From assembly GCA_023145935.1 (NCBI GenBank), contig JAGLDB010000010.1:1-21651 (forward strand): a DNA stretch of 21,651 nucleotides, written 5' to 3'. The stretch is from Candidatus Sabulitectum sp. Its GTDB lineage: Bacteria; Fermentibacterota; Fermentibacteria; Fermentibacterales; Fermentibacteraceae. Below the pieces are notes generated by a model. That model had not been told where the DNA came from. It worked only from the letters and a program-made list of their open reading frames with translations, and ran no database searches. A program made the translations under genes and the position numbers. This document shows positions 14,139 through 21,651 of the stretch, piece by piece (position 1 is the first letter of the stretch; each line of letters starts with the position of its first letter).

Positions 14139-16687
14139 ACAGCCCTATGATGAAGCAGTACATGAGTATGAAGAGAGATTATCCTGATTCGGTGCTGCTG
14201 TTTCGTATGGGTGATTTTTACGAAACCTTTCTTGATGACGCAAAAACAGTTGCATCTATTCTGGGAATAACACTTACTTCCAGACAGAAGAACAAAGAAA
14301 CCGGCCAGGGTATTCCATTAGCGGGTTTCCCGTACCATGCTCTTGATGGATATCTTACAAAGCTTATCCGCGCAGGCTGTCGGGTTGCTGTCTGTGAGCA
14401 GACTGAAGATCCCAAAAAAGCCAAAGGGCTTGTAAAGAGAGACGTTGTTGAAATCATTACCCCGGGAACCCTTGTAAGCGGCTCTGCTCTTGATGAGCGC
14501 ACCACCGCTCTTCTGGCTTCGGTTTCCGTAGCCAAGGGAAGATCGGCACTTGTGCTCTGTGATGTGTCCACCGGTGACATTCGGGCAACGGAATTAGAGT
14601 CTTCTCAGCTCACAGCCGAGCTTGCAAGGCAGGCACCAAGAGAAGTCCTGGTCTCCGAAGATGTTTCTGTTACTGTTCCCGACAACTGCGAGGTAACGCT
14701 ACTGGATGGCTGGAAATTCGACCCGCAGTCCGGAGCAAGAGAGATCAGTCACACATTCGGCAAAGCTGCTGCTCAGGGTTTCGGCATTGCTGACAGCCCA
14801 GTTCTTCTTTCGGCCTTCGGTGCACTTCTTTCATACATTGATCACACAAAGAGGTCCGCTGTTTCGCACCTTGATTTCAGAGGTATTTACAGACAAAGGG
14901 ATTATCTGGTTATTGACAGATCCAGCTCAAGAGCTCTTGGAATTGTAGATTCACCCCCGGGAGAGGAAAACGCGATTCTGGCAGACAGAACTGACAGAAC
15001 AGAAACCGCCGGTGGTGGTCGTCTCTGGAGACAGTGGCTGATTTCCCCTCCAATGGATCCAATTCTTATAAAGAACAGACACACCGCTTTAGAAGAACTG
15101 ATTGCAGAAGAGAAACATATTCAGGTAAGAAGAACTCTTGAGAAGGCAACAGATCTGGAGCGTCAGGGAGGGAAACTTGGAACTCTCAGAGCCTCGCCCA
15201 GGGACCTGAGATCAATTCAGCAGACTGCATTCCTTATTCCGGGTATTAAAGAAATGCTTTCAGGCACTGGTTCATCCATTCTTGAAGAGGTATCACAAAT
15301 GGATGATCTTCAGGATATTGCGGAAATAATTGACAAAACTCTTTCAGACAACCCTCCCGCAAGGATATCTGATGGTGGCTACATTAGAAATGGTTTCTCT
15401 TCGGAGCTTGACGAACTCAGAGAGGTCAAGACTGGCGGCAGGTTGTGGATGGATAAGATGCTGGAGCGGGAAAGAGAGAGTACCGGTATTGCAAAACTTA
15501 CTGTGGGGTACAACAGAGTTTTTGGCTACTACCTGTCAGTATCAAATTCCTTCAAACATCTGGTGCCGGATTACTTCATCAGAAAGCAGACCCTTGTGGG
15601 CGGTGAGCGGTTCATAACTCCTGAATTAAAGGAGATGGAAGAAAAGATCCTGAATGCAGATGAGAATATTGCAGTTCTTGAAGCAGAGATATTCAGTGAG
15701 CTTCTGCACAGGATAGCTTCATCGGTGAGCCGTGTGAAGAATGCAGGACGCGCACTATCGCAGCTTGATGTTCTCTGCTCTCTTGCGAATATCGCTGCTG
15801 AAAAGGGGTGGGTAAAACCTGAACTCTCCATTGATCCCATGCTGGAGATCGTTGCAGGAAGACATCCCGTACTTGAGGATCTGCTGCCAGTTGGAGAGTG
15901 TGTTCCCAACGATATCATTCTAAACAGAGAAAAGAGAATTCTTCTGGTTACGGGCCCCAATATGGCAGGAAAATCCACCTACCTGAGACAGGCCGCTCTG
16001 CTGGTTCTTTTGGCACAGAGTGGATCATTCGTACCGGCGGAGTCGATGAAATTCAGCCCTGTGGACAGGATCTATACAAGAATTGGCTCAGGAGACCGTT
16101 TAACCAGGGGACAGTCCACCTTTCTCGTGGAGATGGCTGAAGCCGCCTCTCTGCTTAATGGGAGTACTGAATTCAGCCTGGCTGTTCTGGACGAAGTGGG
16201 AAGAGGCACCAGCACTTATGATGGTCTTTCCATAGCGTGGGCTATGCTTGAGTACCTTCATGATAATACAGAACACAGACCTATTGTTCTTTTTGCCACT
16301 CATTTCCATGAACTAACTTCTCTTGCCTCCAGGCTGCCCCTGTGCTCCAATGCGAATGTAATCGTCAGAGAAACTGGAAACAGGATTGCTTTTCTGTACA
16401 GAGTGGAAGAAGGCTCTGCAGACAGATCATATGGAATTCATGTTGCAGCAATGGCAGGTGTGCCTGCCTCTGTTCTGGCAAGAGCCAGAAGAGTTCTTCA
16501 GGATCTGGAATCCGGCAAACATCTTCTTCCATCAAGCAGCAGGGACGAAACAGGCCAGATGACACTGCCTCTGGCAAATCCCGAGCATCCGGTACTTGAA
16601 GAGATAAGAAAGATGGAACCTGACAGCCTTACCCCGCGGAGAGCACTGGAACTTATCTACCTTCTCAGGGACAAATTGGATACCTGA
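14123..16687 (+). CDS. mutS: DNA mismatch repair protein MutS
   Basis: This 854-residue protein recognises mismatches and starts post-replicative repair with MutL. The mismatch-binding domain has the GDFYETF motif with Phe32 and Glu34 (the F-x-E pair), which marks true MutS1 rather than MutS2. The connector, lever and clamp domains follow. The ATPase has Walker A GPNMAGKSTY (Lys617), STFLVEMAE, Walker B AVLDEVGRGTSTYDG and the ATHFHEL segment. The length is normal (E. coli 853). I chose GTG at 14123: AGGAGG at 14113-14118 lies 4 bases away, and the resulting MSASMNSPMMKQY matches the usual MutS opening. The ATG at 14135 overlaps the GT9 stop as ATGA but sits 16 bases from that Shine-Dalgarno. 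It is packed behind envelope genes and has no mutL nearby. Confidence 0.97.
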   Translation: MSASMNSPMMKQYMSMKRDYPDSVLLFRMGDFYETFLDDAKTVASILGITLTSRQKNKETGQGIPLAGFPYHALDGYLTKLIRAGCRVAVCEQTEDPKKAKGLVKRDVVEIITPGTLVSGSALDERTTALLASVSVAKGRSALVLCDVSTGDIRATELESSQLTAELARQAPREVLVSEDVSVTVPDNCEVTLLDGWKFDPQSGAREISHTFGKAAAQGFGIADSPVLLSAFGALLSYIDHTKRSAVSHLDFRGIYRQRDYLVIDRSSSRALGIVDSPPGEENAILADRTDRTETAGGGRLWRQWLISPPMDPILIKNRHTALEELIAEEKHIQVRRTLEKATDLERQGGKLGTLRASPRDLRSIQQTAFLIPGIKEMLSGTGSSILEEVSQMDDLQDIAEIIDKTLSDNPPARISDGGYIRNGFSSELDELREVKTGGRLWMDKMLERERESTGIAKLTVGYNRVFGYYLSVSNSFKHLVPDYFIRKQTLVGGERFITPELKEMEEKILNADENIAVLEAEIFSELLHRIASSVSRVKNAGRALSQLDVLCSLANIAAEKGWVKPELSIDPMLEIVAGRHPVLEDLLPVGECVPNDIILNREKRILLVTGPNMAGKSTYLRQAALLVLLAQSGSFVPAESMKFSPVDRIYTRIGSGDRLTRGQSTFLVEMAEAASLLNGSTEFSLAVLDEVGRGTSTYDGLSIAWAMLEYLHDNTEHRPIVLFATHFHELTSLASRLPLCSNANVIVRETGNRIAFLYRVEEGSADRSYGIHVAAMAGVPASVLARARRVLQDLESGKHLLPSSSRDETGQMTLPLANPEHPVLEEIRKMEPDSLTPRRALELIYLLRDKLDT

Positions 16688-16758
16688 TCTTTCTTCAGAA
16701 AAAACATTTCAGTAAGTAAAGATCGTAATCAAATGACAGGACATCATATAGCACGCAG

Positions 16759-16774
16759 GTAAACAGGTGTTTAC
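16759..16774. promoter_or_regulatory. Perfect inverted repeat over a promoter -35 box (operator candidate)
   Basis: GTAAAC-AGGT-GTTTAC is a perfect 6-base inverted repeat with a 4-base centre. Its right arm covers most of the TTTACA -35 box, so a bound dimeric regulator would block polymerase. A second, shorter dyad (GCAGG at 16755, CCTGC at 16781) surrounds it. No cognate regulator gene is visible in the window. Confidence 0.45.
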
Positions 16775-16798
16775 ATCAGGCCTGCATTTTAGTATAGT
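16770..16798 (+). promoter_or_regulatory. Near-consensus sigma-70 promoter for the 127-residue orphan gene
   Basis: TTTACA (16770-16775), a 17-base spacer and TATAGT (16793-16798) match the -35 and -10 consensus at ten of twelve positions. The start site would fall near 16801-16806, leaving a very short leader in which the Shine-Dalgarno GGAGGTGA (16805-16812) lies almost at the 5' end. Confidence 0.65.
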
Positions 16799-16817
16799 AA
16801 GAGCGGAGGTGACGAAA

Positions 16818-17201
16818 ATGAGAAACAGATGGTCTGTTCAGACGGAAAAAGGGGATTACGAGGCAGAAGCGGTCTGGGGTGCAGTTGAAGAAAGAAACGG
16901 AAAAAAAGCAACCGCAATTGTCCTGGATACAAGTTCAAGAGCAGCTATGGTCATTCTAGAGTCAGGCATGTTCTATCTCAAAGGACAAGGCATGAATAAA
17001 CCGGTTTTGTTCAGAATCGAGAATTGCAACAGAGCCAGAATTGAAGGATGTATGTTCATCAAGGCAACAGAGACAGCCGACGCAGTACGATTGAGGGAAA
17101 ATGGAGTGCTCAGGGAAATGAGGAAACTTCTTGAACTTGATATGGTCGAGGCGGTAAAGAGCCCAGCAACCATGAGTGTCCTGCAAACAGTTGCTTCCTG
17201 A
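16818..17201 (+). CDS. Small hypothetical protein, no recognised family
   Basis: This 127-residue protein, probably cytoplasmic, has no signal peptide or membrane segment. The ATG at 16818 has an excellent Shine-Dalgarno (GGAGGTGA, gap 5) and a good promoter upstream, so the gene is very likely real. The first 80 residues alternate short beta-type segments (WSVQTEKGDYEAEAVWGAV, TAIVLDTSSRAAMVILESG, PVLFRIENCNRARIEGCMF). The last 45 look helical and charged (ADAVRLRENGVLREMRKLLE). Two Cys (in IENC and EGC) do not form a known metal site. It stands alone between mutS and the glycan operon; read-through into the glycan operon is possible because I see no terminator after it. I cannot assign a function. 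Confidence 0.75.
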   Translation: MRNRWSVQTEKGDYEAEAVWGAVEERNGKKATAIVLDTSSRAAMVILESGMFYLKGQGMNKPVLFRIENCNRARIEGCMFIKATETADAVRLRENGVLREMRKLLELDMVEAVKSPATMSVLQTVAS

Positions 17202-17241
17202 AGTCACTGTTCTGTTGTAGAAAATTACTTTTAGGCTAATA

Positions 17242-17278
17242 TTCCCCATTAAGGTAAAGCTTTCACTTTCCAGGGGGG
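17242..17278 (+). promoter_or_regulatory. Possible hairpin hiding the GT2 ribosome binding site
   Basis: The G-run serving as Shine-Dalgarno (17273-17278) can pair with TTCCCC at 17242-17247 (four G-C pairs plus two G-U). Inside it a second stem can form: GG (17253-17254) and AAAG (17256-17259) with CTTTCC (17266-17271), leaving a six-base loop. Folding would block ribosome access to the GT2 start. It was found by eye, with no free-energy calculation. Confidence 0.35.
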
Positions 17279-17283
17279 TCCAA

Positions 17284-18024
17284 ATTACAAATGAAGGAAT
17301 AAGCCTGTTCTTTCCCGCATACAATGAGGAAGAGAATGTAGAGTTCATGGTTTCCAGTGCTCGGGAAGTTCTTGAAAAGATAGCAGGAAACAACTGGGAG
17401 ATCATTGTTGTGGATGACGGGTCCACAGATTCTACAGCTGCTCTTACCATTTCCATGTCAGAAGAGGATCCCAGGATCAGACTCGCCTCCCACAGAAAAA
17501 ATTCAGGTTTTGGAAGTGCAGTTCGAACCGGCATTGAGCAATCCACTAAGGAATGGATCTTTTACACGGATTGTGATGGTCAGTTTGACCTTAAAGAGCT
17601 TGATCTTGTCTGGGAGCGTCGTAAAGACGCTGATATTGTATCCGCATTCAGGCGCAACAGGAAAGATCCTGGAATGCGTCTTGGATATTCGCTGCTTTGG
17701 ACTACACTGACGATGATGCTTTTTATTAGGGGCTTTAAAGATGTTGATGCATCTTTTAAACTCTATAGAGCTTCGATCTTTAATGAAATCAAACCTGAAT
17801 CCACTTGCGGTGTTATCGATTTTGAAATACTCACCCTGGCAAGAGATATGGGATACAGGGTTGTTCAGCTACCGGTGAGCCACTACGAAAGACGGGCTGG
17901 TACCGTTTCTTTCGAGAGTACTAGAAAAGGATTCATCGCGCTGGTCAAATTTGGTGCGATCTATGAGATGTTTCAGCAGTTACTGGCTTTCCGGATCAGA
18001 AGCTGGAAGGGCATTGTAAGATGA
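17284..18024 (+). CDS. Glycosyltransferase family 2, polyprenol-phosphate sugar transferase type; probable ATT start
   Basis: This 246-residue GT-A enzyme probably moves a sugar from a nucleotide donor to a polyprenyl phosphate or a glycan. Motifs in order: ISLFFPAYNEEENV (nucleotide binding), EIIVVDDGSTDST, the metal-binding DxD (TDCDGQFD), GVIDFEILTLARDMGY and PVSHYERRAGTVS. The first ATG in frame (17347) would remove the conserved FPAYNEEEN motif, so the true start lies upstream. No ATG, GTG or TTG exists in this frame between the stop at 17218 and the motif. ATT at 17284 sits 5 bases after a G6 run and gives MTNEGISLFFPAYNE, a normal GT2 beginning. The alternative is a one-base loss near 17300, because ATG at 17291 with one extra A would read MKEISLFFPAYNE. 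It is the first gene of the glycan operon and overlaps the next by ATGA. Confidence 0.85.
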   Translation: MTNEGISLFFPAYNEEENVEFMVSSAREVLEKIAGNNWEIIVVDDGSTDSTAALTISMSEEDPRIRLASHRKNSGFGSAVRTGIEQSTKEWIFYTDCDGQFDLKELDLVWERRKDADIVSAFRRNRKDPGMRLGYSLLWTTLTMMLFIRGFKDVDASFKLYRASIFNEIKPESTCGVIDFEILTLARDMGYRVVQLPVSHYERRAGTVSFESTRKGFIALVKFGAIYEMFQQLLAFRIRSWKGIVR

Positions 18025-19142
18025 TCAGAGCTATGCTGGTTACTCCATTTCATCCACAGCCAACAGGCCTGGCAGATTACGCGAAAAGAATATTTTCTCT
18101 CACAAAAGAAAAAGTAGAGTGGACTTTGGCTTACCCTTCTTCTGCAAGTCCCGTTAAGGGTTATCACTGTATTCCTATTTCAGAGTTGAAGTCGGGTGAT
18201 TTCAATGTTCCGGTGATATATCAGATCGGCAATTCCCCCCACTGCCGGGAGGTTATTGAAGTGTTGCTGGAAAACGGTGGTACCAGTCTGTTCCATGAAA
18301 CAAATATGCATCATGTTCTTAGAGACCAGGCAAACAGATCCAGTGACTGGACAAGCTATAATGATCACGCTTTACATGATTACGGAGATGGATCAGAAGC
18401 GTTTCTTGAGAGAATGGGAAAGAAAGCAAAGAGCTTTTCAGAATATGATGAACGATTGAGAAATAACCCTCTTGCGGGGAAACTGATCTCTTCAAGCAGA
18501 ATTATAGCAGTACTGAGCGATACCGCAAAACAGAAGATAGAAAAGCTTGCACCTGACAAGCAAGTGATTAAAATGGGCTTTCTTCCGGATTTCCTGGAAA
18601 GAGCGGAGAGGCCAGCGGCAAAAAGTGACAATTTGATCATAGGTGTTGCCGGTTCTTTCCATTACGGCAGAAGCTGGGAGGATATTGTTAACGCTGTAGC
18701 AATGCTTAGAAGAACAGTAAACTGTGAATTGCTGGTTGTCGGCGGAGGATGGCCAGAGACGGATCACGACTGGATTAAAGTAACAGGTCGTCTGCCTGAC
18801 AAAGAATTTCGACAGGAGCTGGAGAAGATCGATATTGCAATTGATCTCCGGCATGATACATGTGGAGAAACAAGCGGTTCAATGATGGATCTGCTGCGAA
18901 GCGGTATACCAGCTGTAGTGACTGCAGAAGGCACCTTCAGGGATATTCCCGCCGCCGCAGTTCTAAGAATTCCACCTGAATCAGGTTCACACGGAGCATT
19001 TGCAGCACTTAAATTTCTTCTTGAAAACGACAGCATAAGATCTTCCATATCCCAGGCGGCAGAGAAATATTTTGCACATATCAGTAACAAAGAGAAATGC
19101 CTGAACGAATGGATTGATCTTATTGAAAGAAGCCGATGGTGA
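18021..19142 (+). CDS. GT4-like (GT-B) glycosyltransferase
   Basis: This 373-residue GT-B enzyme probably builds a surface polysaccharide. The N-terminal domain starts MLVTPFHPQPTGLADYAKRI, with the Gly-rich acceptor loop. The C-terminal domain has IIGVAGSFHYGRSWEDIVNAV, LLVVGGGWP and the GETSGSMMDLLRSGIPAVV segment. The last takes the place of the usual E-x7-E motif: here it is Glu-x6-Asp, as in a GT4 subgroup with a GETSG signature. The ATG overlaps the GT2 stop as ATGA, so translation is coupled. The region at about 85-165, rich in His, Asp and Tyr, is an insertion of unknown role. Donor and acceptor are unknown. Confidence 0.82.
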   Translation: MIRAMLVTPFHPQPTGLADYAKRIFSLTKEKVEWTLAYPSSASPVKGYHCIPISELKSGDFNVPVIYQIGNSPHCREVIEVLLENGGTSLFHETNMHHVLRDQANRSSDWTSYNDHALHDYGDGSEAFLERMGKKAKSFSEYDERLRNNPLAGKLISSSRIIAVLSDTAKQKIEKLAPDKQVIKMGFLPDFLERAERPAAKSDNLIIGVAGSFHYGRSWEDIVNAVAMLRRTVNCELLVVGGGWPETDHDWIKVTGRLPDKEFRQELEKIDIAIDLRHDTCGETSGSMMDLLRSGIPAVVTAEGTFRDIPAAAVLRIPPESGSHGAFAALKFLLENDSIRSSISQAAEKYFAHISNKEKCLNEWIDLIERSRW

Positions 19143-20674
19143 ATACCAGAATTCTCTTTTCTATTCTCTTTCTTCTTCTTGTCCTGCCATGGGTGATCTT
19201 TTGGGTCTCGCAGGACAGTGTTGTTGGAATGTATCTTCGGAAACCTCACACCATCATCGAAAATGAGAGTGATGTGTACGATTGTCTGTGGCATTTCTGG
19301 TGGGTGAAGACCGCAATAAATAGAGGTGAAGATCCGAGATCATACGGAAGTACAACGCTTGCGTGGCACAATATAGGCTGGTCAAATCAGTTTTTCGCAT
19401 ATATTTCAGGTGCTGGCTATAACCTTATGCTCTTTCTCTCTTCAGTGTTTTCAGGATATGCTGCATATCTGCTTGCTCGTTCCTGGAGTATTGGTAAAAA
19501 CGGTTCTCTTCTTGCAGGATTGATCGTAGTATGGATGCCTGTACGGCTAGTAAGGATGTACCAGCATTACCCAATTGCATCAATTGGTTTTATTCTGCTG
19601 GTTTTCTATTTTATAAATAAATGGGTGTCAGGTGGCAGCAGAAAGAACCTGATATTCATTTTTATATGTTCTGTTCTGGCGGTGATGGAAAGCTTGTACC
19701 ATGGCATGATTGTAGGCGTCGGTTTTCTTATTGTCGTATTCATCTCCGGGAAGAAGCACTGGAGGCGATATGCAGTCGCAGGATCATTAGCAGCAGCAGG
19801 CTGCGTGACAGGTTCCCTCTGGTTCTTTACTGCCCCTGAAGCATTTGGACAGAATCCCGGAAAAGACTGGAAAGAAGCTGTTTACTGGGCGGCAGAACCA
19901 CAGTCATTCCTTTTGCCTTCAGTGCTGGGAAAGCCAGTAACTCAAGGGTATATGCCAAGCCCGTTTGAGGGCGTTGTATCGCCAGGTGCAACAGTTGGAA
20001 TTATTGCACTTATGTACTGCTGGAAGAAAAGGTCCTGGAAGAGTATTCTTGCAGTTCTTGCAATAATGCTCTTGTCCTGGGGGCCTCTCCTTAAAATCAA
20101 TGGGGTACCTACACCGGTTCCACTACCGTATATGCTTCTTGTAAAAATTCCATGGCTTTCAGCAGCCAGAGCACCCTCAAGACTTGCGATTATTACCGGT
20201 ATAATGGCTGCTCTTGCCGCAGGAGCACTGGTAGAAAAAAGAAAATCGGTTACTGGCTGGCTATTGACCGGTCTGATCCTGTTTGAAATTACACCTGTGC
20301 GTCTCAATACTATTGAAACTGCAGTACCGGGTTATTACTATTCCCATCTCCCGACTGGGCTCACCCTGGAAATTCCCAGTTCAGATCGCATGCGCAGATA
20401 TTCCTTGTTTGAAATTGCTGACGGAGCACCAAGGATGGTAAAGTATCTTGCAAGAGGGGGAGATGTTCAGATGGAGAGAATCCCTGAAACTCTCAAATGG
20501 GGTAGCACTTCTGTGCCCTGCCAGGCAGACATAATTCTCACAGGAGCAGAGATCGTGGTTTACAACCGGTGGATGTTCTCTGATTCTATCCGCACTCATT
20601 ACGATCTGCTGTATGAAGATCTTTTTTCAGATCAGGAAAAGGGTGACAGTGTCTGGGTATGGACTTCAATATGA
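19136..20674 (+). CDS. Multi-pass membrane protein, possible GT-C glycosyltransferase
   Basis: This 512-residue inner-membrane protein has about ten hydrophobic segments. An N-terminal helix (about 5-25) is followed by an extracytoplasmic loop containing ESDVYDCLWHFWW, then many helices between about 90 and 400, and a soluble C-terminal tail of about 120 residues. An acidic motif in the first loop, long multi-helix core and C-terminal periplasmic domain resemble GT-C enzymes that use polyprenyl-phosphate sugars. A GT2 that could make such donors opens the operon. No named family is recognised with certainty; a YfhO-like or other PMT-like protein is possible. The ATG overlaps the preceding gene by 7 bases (ATGGTGA), and a GTG immediately after is an alternative. 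Confidence 0.75.
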   Translation: MVNTRILFSILFLLLVLPWVIFWVSQDSVVGMYLRKPHTIIENESDVYDCLWHFWWVKTAINRGEDPRSYGSTTLAWHNIGWSNQFFAYISGAGYNLMLFLSSVFSGYAAYLLARSWSIGKNGSLLAGLIVVWMPVRLVRMYQHYPIASIGFILLVFYFINKWVSGGSRKNLIFIFICSVLAVMESLYHGMIVGVGFLIVVFISGKKHWRRYAVAGSLAAAGCVTGSLWFFTAPEAFGQNPGKDWKEAVYWAAEPQSFLLPSVLGKPVTQGYMPSPFEGVVSPGATVGIIALMYCWKKRSWKSILAVLAIMLLSWGPLLKINGVPTPVPLPYMLLVKIPWLSAARAPSRLAIITGIMAALAAGALVEKRKSVTGWLLTGLILFEITPVRLNTIETAVPGYYYSHLPTGLTLEIPSSDRMRRYSLFEIADGAPRMVKYLARGGDVQMERIPETLKWGSTSVPCQADIILTGAEIVVYNRWMFSDSIRTHYDLLYEDLFSDQEKGDSVWVWTSI

Positions 20675-21651
20675 GAACTGTTCTTGATGTGACAGTGTGT
20701 ACCCACAGCACAGGCGGGGTGGGCCGGTGGGTAAGAGGTCTTTCAACAGGGCTTTTTGCCGCAAATATTGAGCATCAGGCAATAGACCTGGCTGAGACCC
20801 ATCCCGGACACATCTGTTCTGTACCATGCACGAAAACGATCTCTCCACCTGGCTGGATGAGACTTCCACTGGTAAGAAGGCTTTTGCTCAGGACTGGTCT
20901 TCTGGAATCTACAAGAGCTTCAAGAATAGAGAAAGTCACAGGTTTTCCGGACATTATTCATCTCTCAGGAGTACAGCCGGAGGGAAGGGGAAAGCGGAAA
21001 GTTGTTACTTTCTTTGATGATACGCCATGGTCTTCCCCTGAATCACACACTGAAGAGACTCTGGTCTATGCAGATAATATGAAAGGCCTTATTGATTCCG
21101 GCGCTGCAGTTCTTGCAATCAGTTCATGGGCTGCTTCAGTTGCTCAGGATCTTTTTGGGATATCTCCTGAAAGAACAGGCAATGCAGGTGGTGCTGCTGA
21201 AGATGTTTTTACACCAGGTGAACCAATCCCGGAAATTCTAAGAAAATATGACCTTCAACCGTGTGAATTCTTTCTGCATGTGGGAAGCTATGTGCCAAGG
21301 AAGAATATTCCATTTCTTATAAGTTGCTACAAAGATGCGGATACGAAAAAGAAACTGGTGCTAGCCGGGGCAGAGAGCTGGGGAGACCAGATTAACGAAG
21401 ATGTTCCAGGAGTGATATTTTTGAAAAGCATTGCCGATGAAGAGCTTCTTTCTCTTTACAGAGGCGCTTTGGCTCTGCTTCTTCCCAGCAGTAGTGAAGG
21501 GCTGGGGTTGCCTGTACTGGAAGCTTTTGCCTGCAATACACCAGTGATAGCATCTGACGGCGGAGCGCTGCGGGAAACAGCAGACGGGAACGGTTTGATC
21601 CTTCCAGTGCTGGAAAGGGAGCCGTGGGTGACAGCTATAAGAGAAATGGCA
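20671..21651 (+). CDS. Glycosyltransferase family 4, 3' end beyond the window
   Basis: The frame is open from the ATG at 20671 to the last base, giving 327 residues without a stop. The ATG overlaps the previous stop as ATGA. The N-terminus MRTVLDVTVCTHSTGGVGRWV has the Gly-rich acceptor loop. The C-terminal GT-B domain has FFLHVGSYVPRKNIPFLI, KLVLAGAESWG and PSSSEGLGLPVLEAFACNTP, which includes the complete E-x7-E retaining GT4 motif, then VIASDGGALRE. A typical GT4 has 360-400 residues, so 40-70 are probably missing. Family members with these motifs often transfer mannose or related sugars; the actual donor cannot be read. Confidence 0.9.
   Translation, partial: MRTVLDVTVCTHSTGGVGRWVRGLSTGLFAANIEHQAIDLAETHPGHICSVPCTKTISPPGWMRLPLVRRLLLRTGLLESTRASRIEKVTGFPDIIHLSGVQPEGRGKRKVVTFFDDTPWSSPESHTEETLVYADNMKGLIDSGAAVLAISSWAASVAQDLFGISPERTGNAGGAAEDVFTPGEPIPEILRKYDLQPCEFFLHVGSYVPRKNIPFLISCYKDADTKKKLVLAGAESWGDQINEDVPGVIFLKSIADEELLSLYRGALALLLPSSSEGLGLPVLEAFACNTPVIASDGGALRETADGNGLILPVLEREPWVTAIREMA

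Noticed and set aside
16688..16760. Terminator after mutS (TTTCTTCAGAAA followed by A-rich bases)
   Set aside because: The stem is five A/T-rich pairs with a two-base loop and no U-run follows, so it does not qualify.
16962..17546. A 194-codon minus-strand frame covering the orphan gene and the GT2 start
   Set aside because: It lies antisense to two better supported genes with good translation signals, has no recognisable motif, and no convincing Shine-Dalgarno or promoter was seen.
17347..18024. GT2 starting at its first in-frame ATG
   Set aside because: That start would delete the conserved FPAYNEEEN nucleotide-binding motif encoded just upstream in the same frame, and no Shine-Dalgarno precedes it.
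20671..21017. Short frames on both strands at the start of the last gene
   Set aside because: The plus-strand frame from 20671 is open to the window end and carries GT4 motifs, so the small overlapping frames are shadows.
1..21651. Mobile elements, CRISPR arrays, toxin-antitoxin pairs, tRNA genes
   Set aside because: No transposase, integrase, spaced direct repeats, or tRNA-like folds were seen on either strand by eye.

Overview
The window looks like a chromosomal segment from an uncultured bacterium of the FCB group (Fibrobacteres-Chlorobi-Bacteroidetes) or a related candidate phylum such as Fermentibacteria, Cloacimonetes or Latescibacteria. The main evidence is a secreted gingipain-type (C25) peptidase with a C-terminal type IX secretion sorting domain, plus envelope glycan genes of a Gram-negative cell. 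The phylum is an inference from these proteins, not a database match. No tRNA, rRNA, CRISPR array, insertion sequence or phage gene was seen. Coding density is very high and no stretch over 300 bases lacks a gene.

Layout: (1) 1-6050, plus strand, is a phosphorelay cluster. It holds the C-terminal receiver of a protein that probably begins upstream, a large soluble hybrid histidine kinase (PAS-HisKA-HATPase-REC-REC-HPt), and a type II secretion/type IV pilus assembly ATPase carrying an intact receiver at each end. (2) 6159-9297, plus strand, holds the C25 peptidase and an overlapping lipoprotein with a beta-propeller look. (3) 9283-11220, minus strand, is an operon of an ECF sigma factor, a zinc-binding anti-sigma factor and an HtrA-like PDZ protein whose catalytic triad is lost. 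(4) 11324-16687, plus strand, holds an MsbA-like ABC exporter, a GT9 (heptosyltransferase-type) glycosyltransferase and mutS, closely packed. (5) 16818-17201 is an orphan 127-residue protein behind a near-consensus promoter with a palindrome over its -35 box. (6) 17284 to the window end is a surface-glycan operon (GT2, GT4-like, multi-pass membrane protein, GT4). Successive genes overlap by 4-7 bases, and the last gene runs off the window.

How it may work together: the kinase with its own HPt domain is a complete relay whose phosphoryl group could pass to the receivers on the adjacent motor ATPase, linking signal sensing directly to pilus or secretion machinery. The sigma/anti-sigma/PDZ operon looks like an envelope stress circuit. 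The exporter and glycosyltransferases supply lipopolysaccharide or surface polysaccharide.

Points most worth a second look: the REC-ATPase-REC fusion; the sigma operon ending in a pseudo-protease; and the GT2 gene, which has no conventional in-frame start ahead of its conserved core and instead has an AUU codon at ideal distance from a Shine-Dalgarno run that can be folded into a hairpin.
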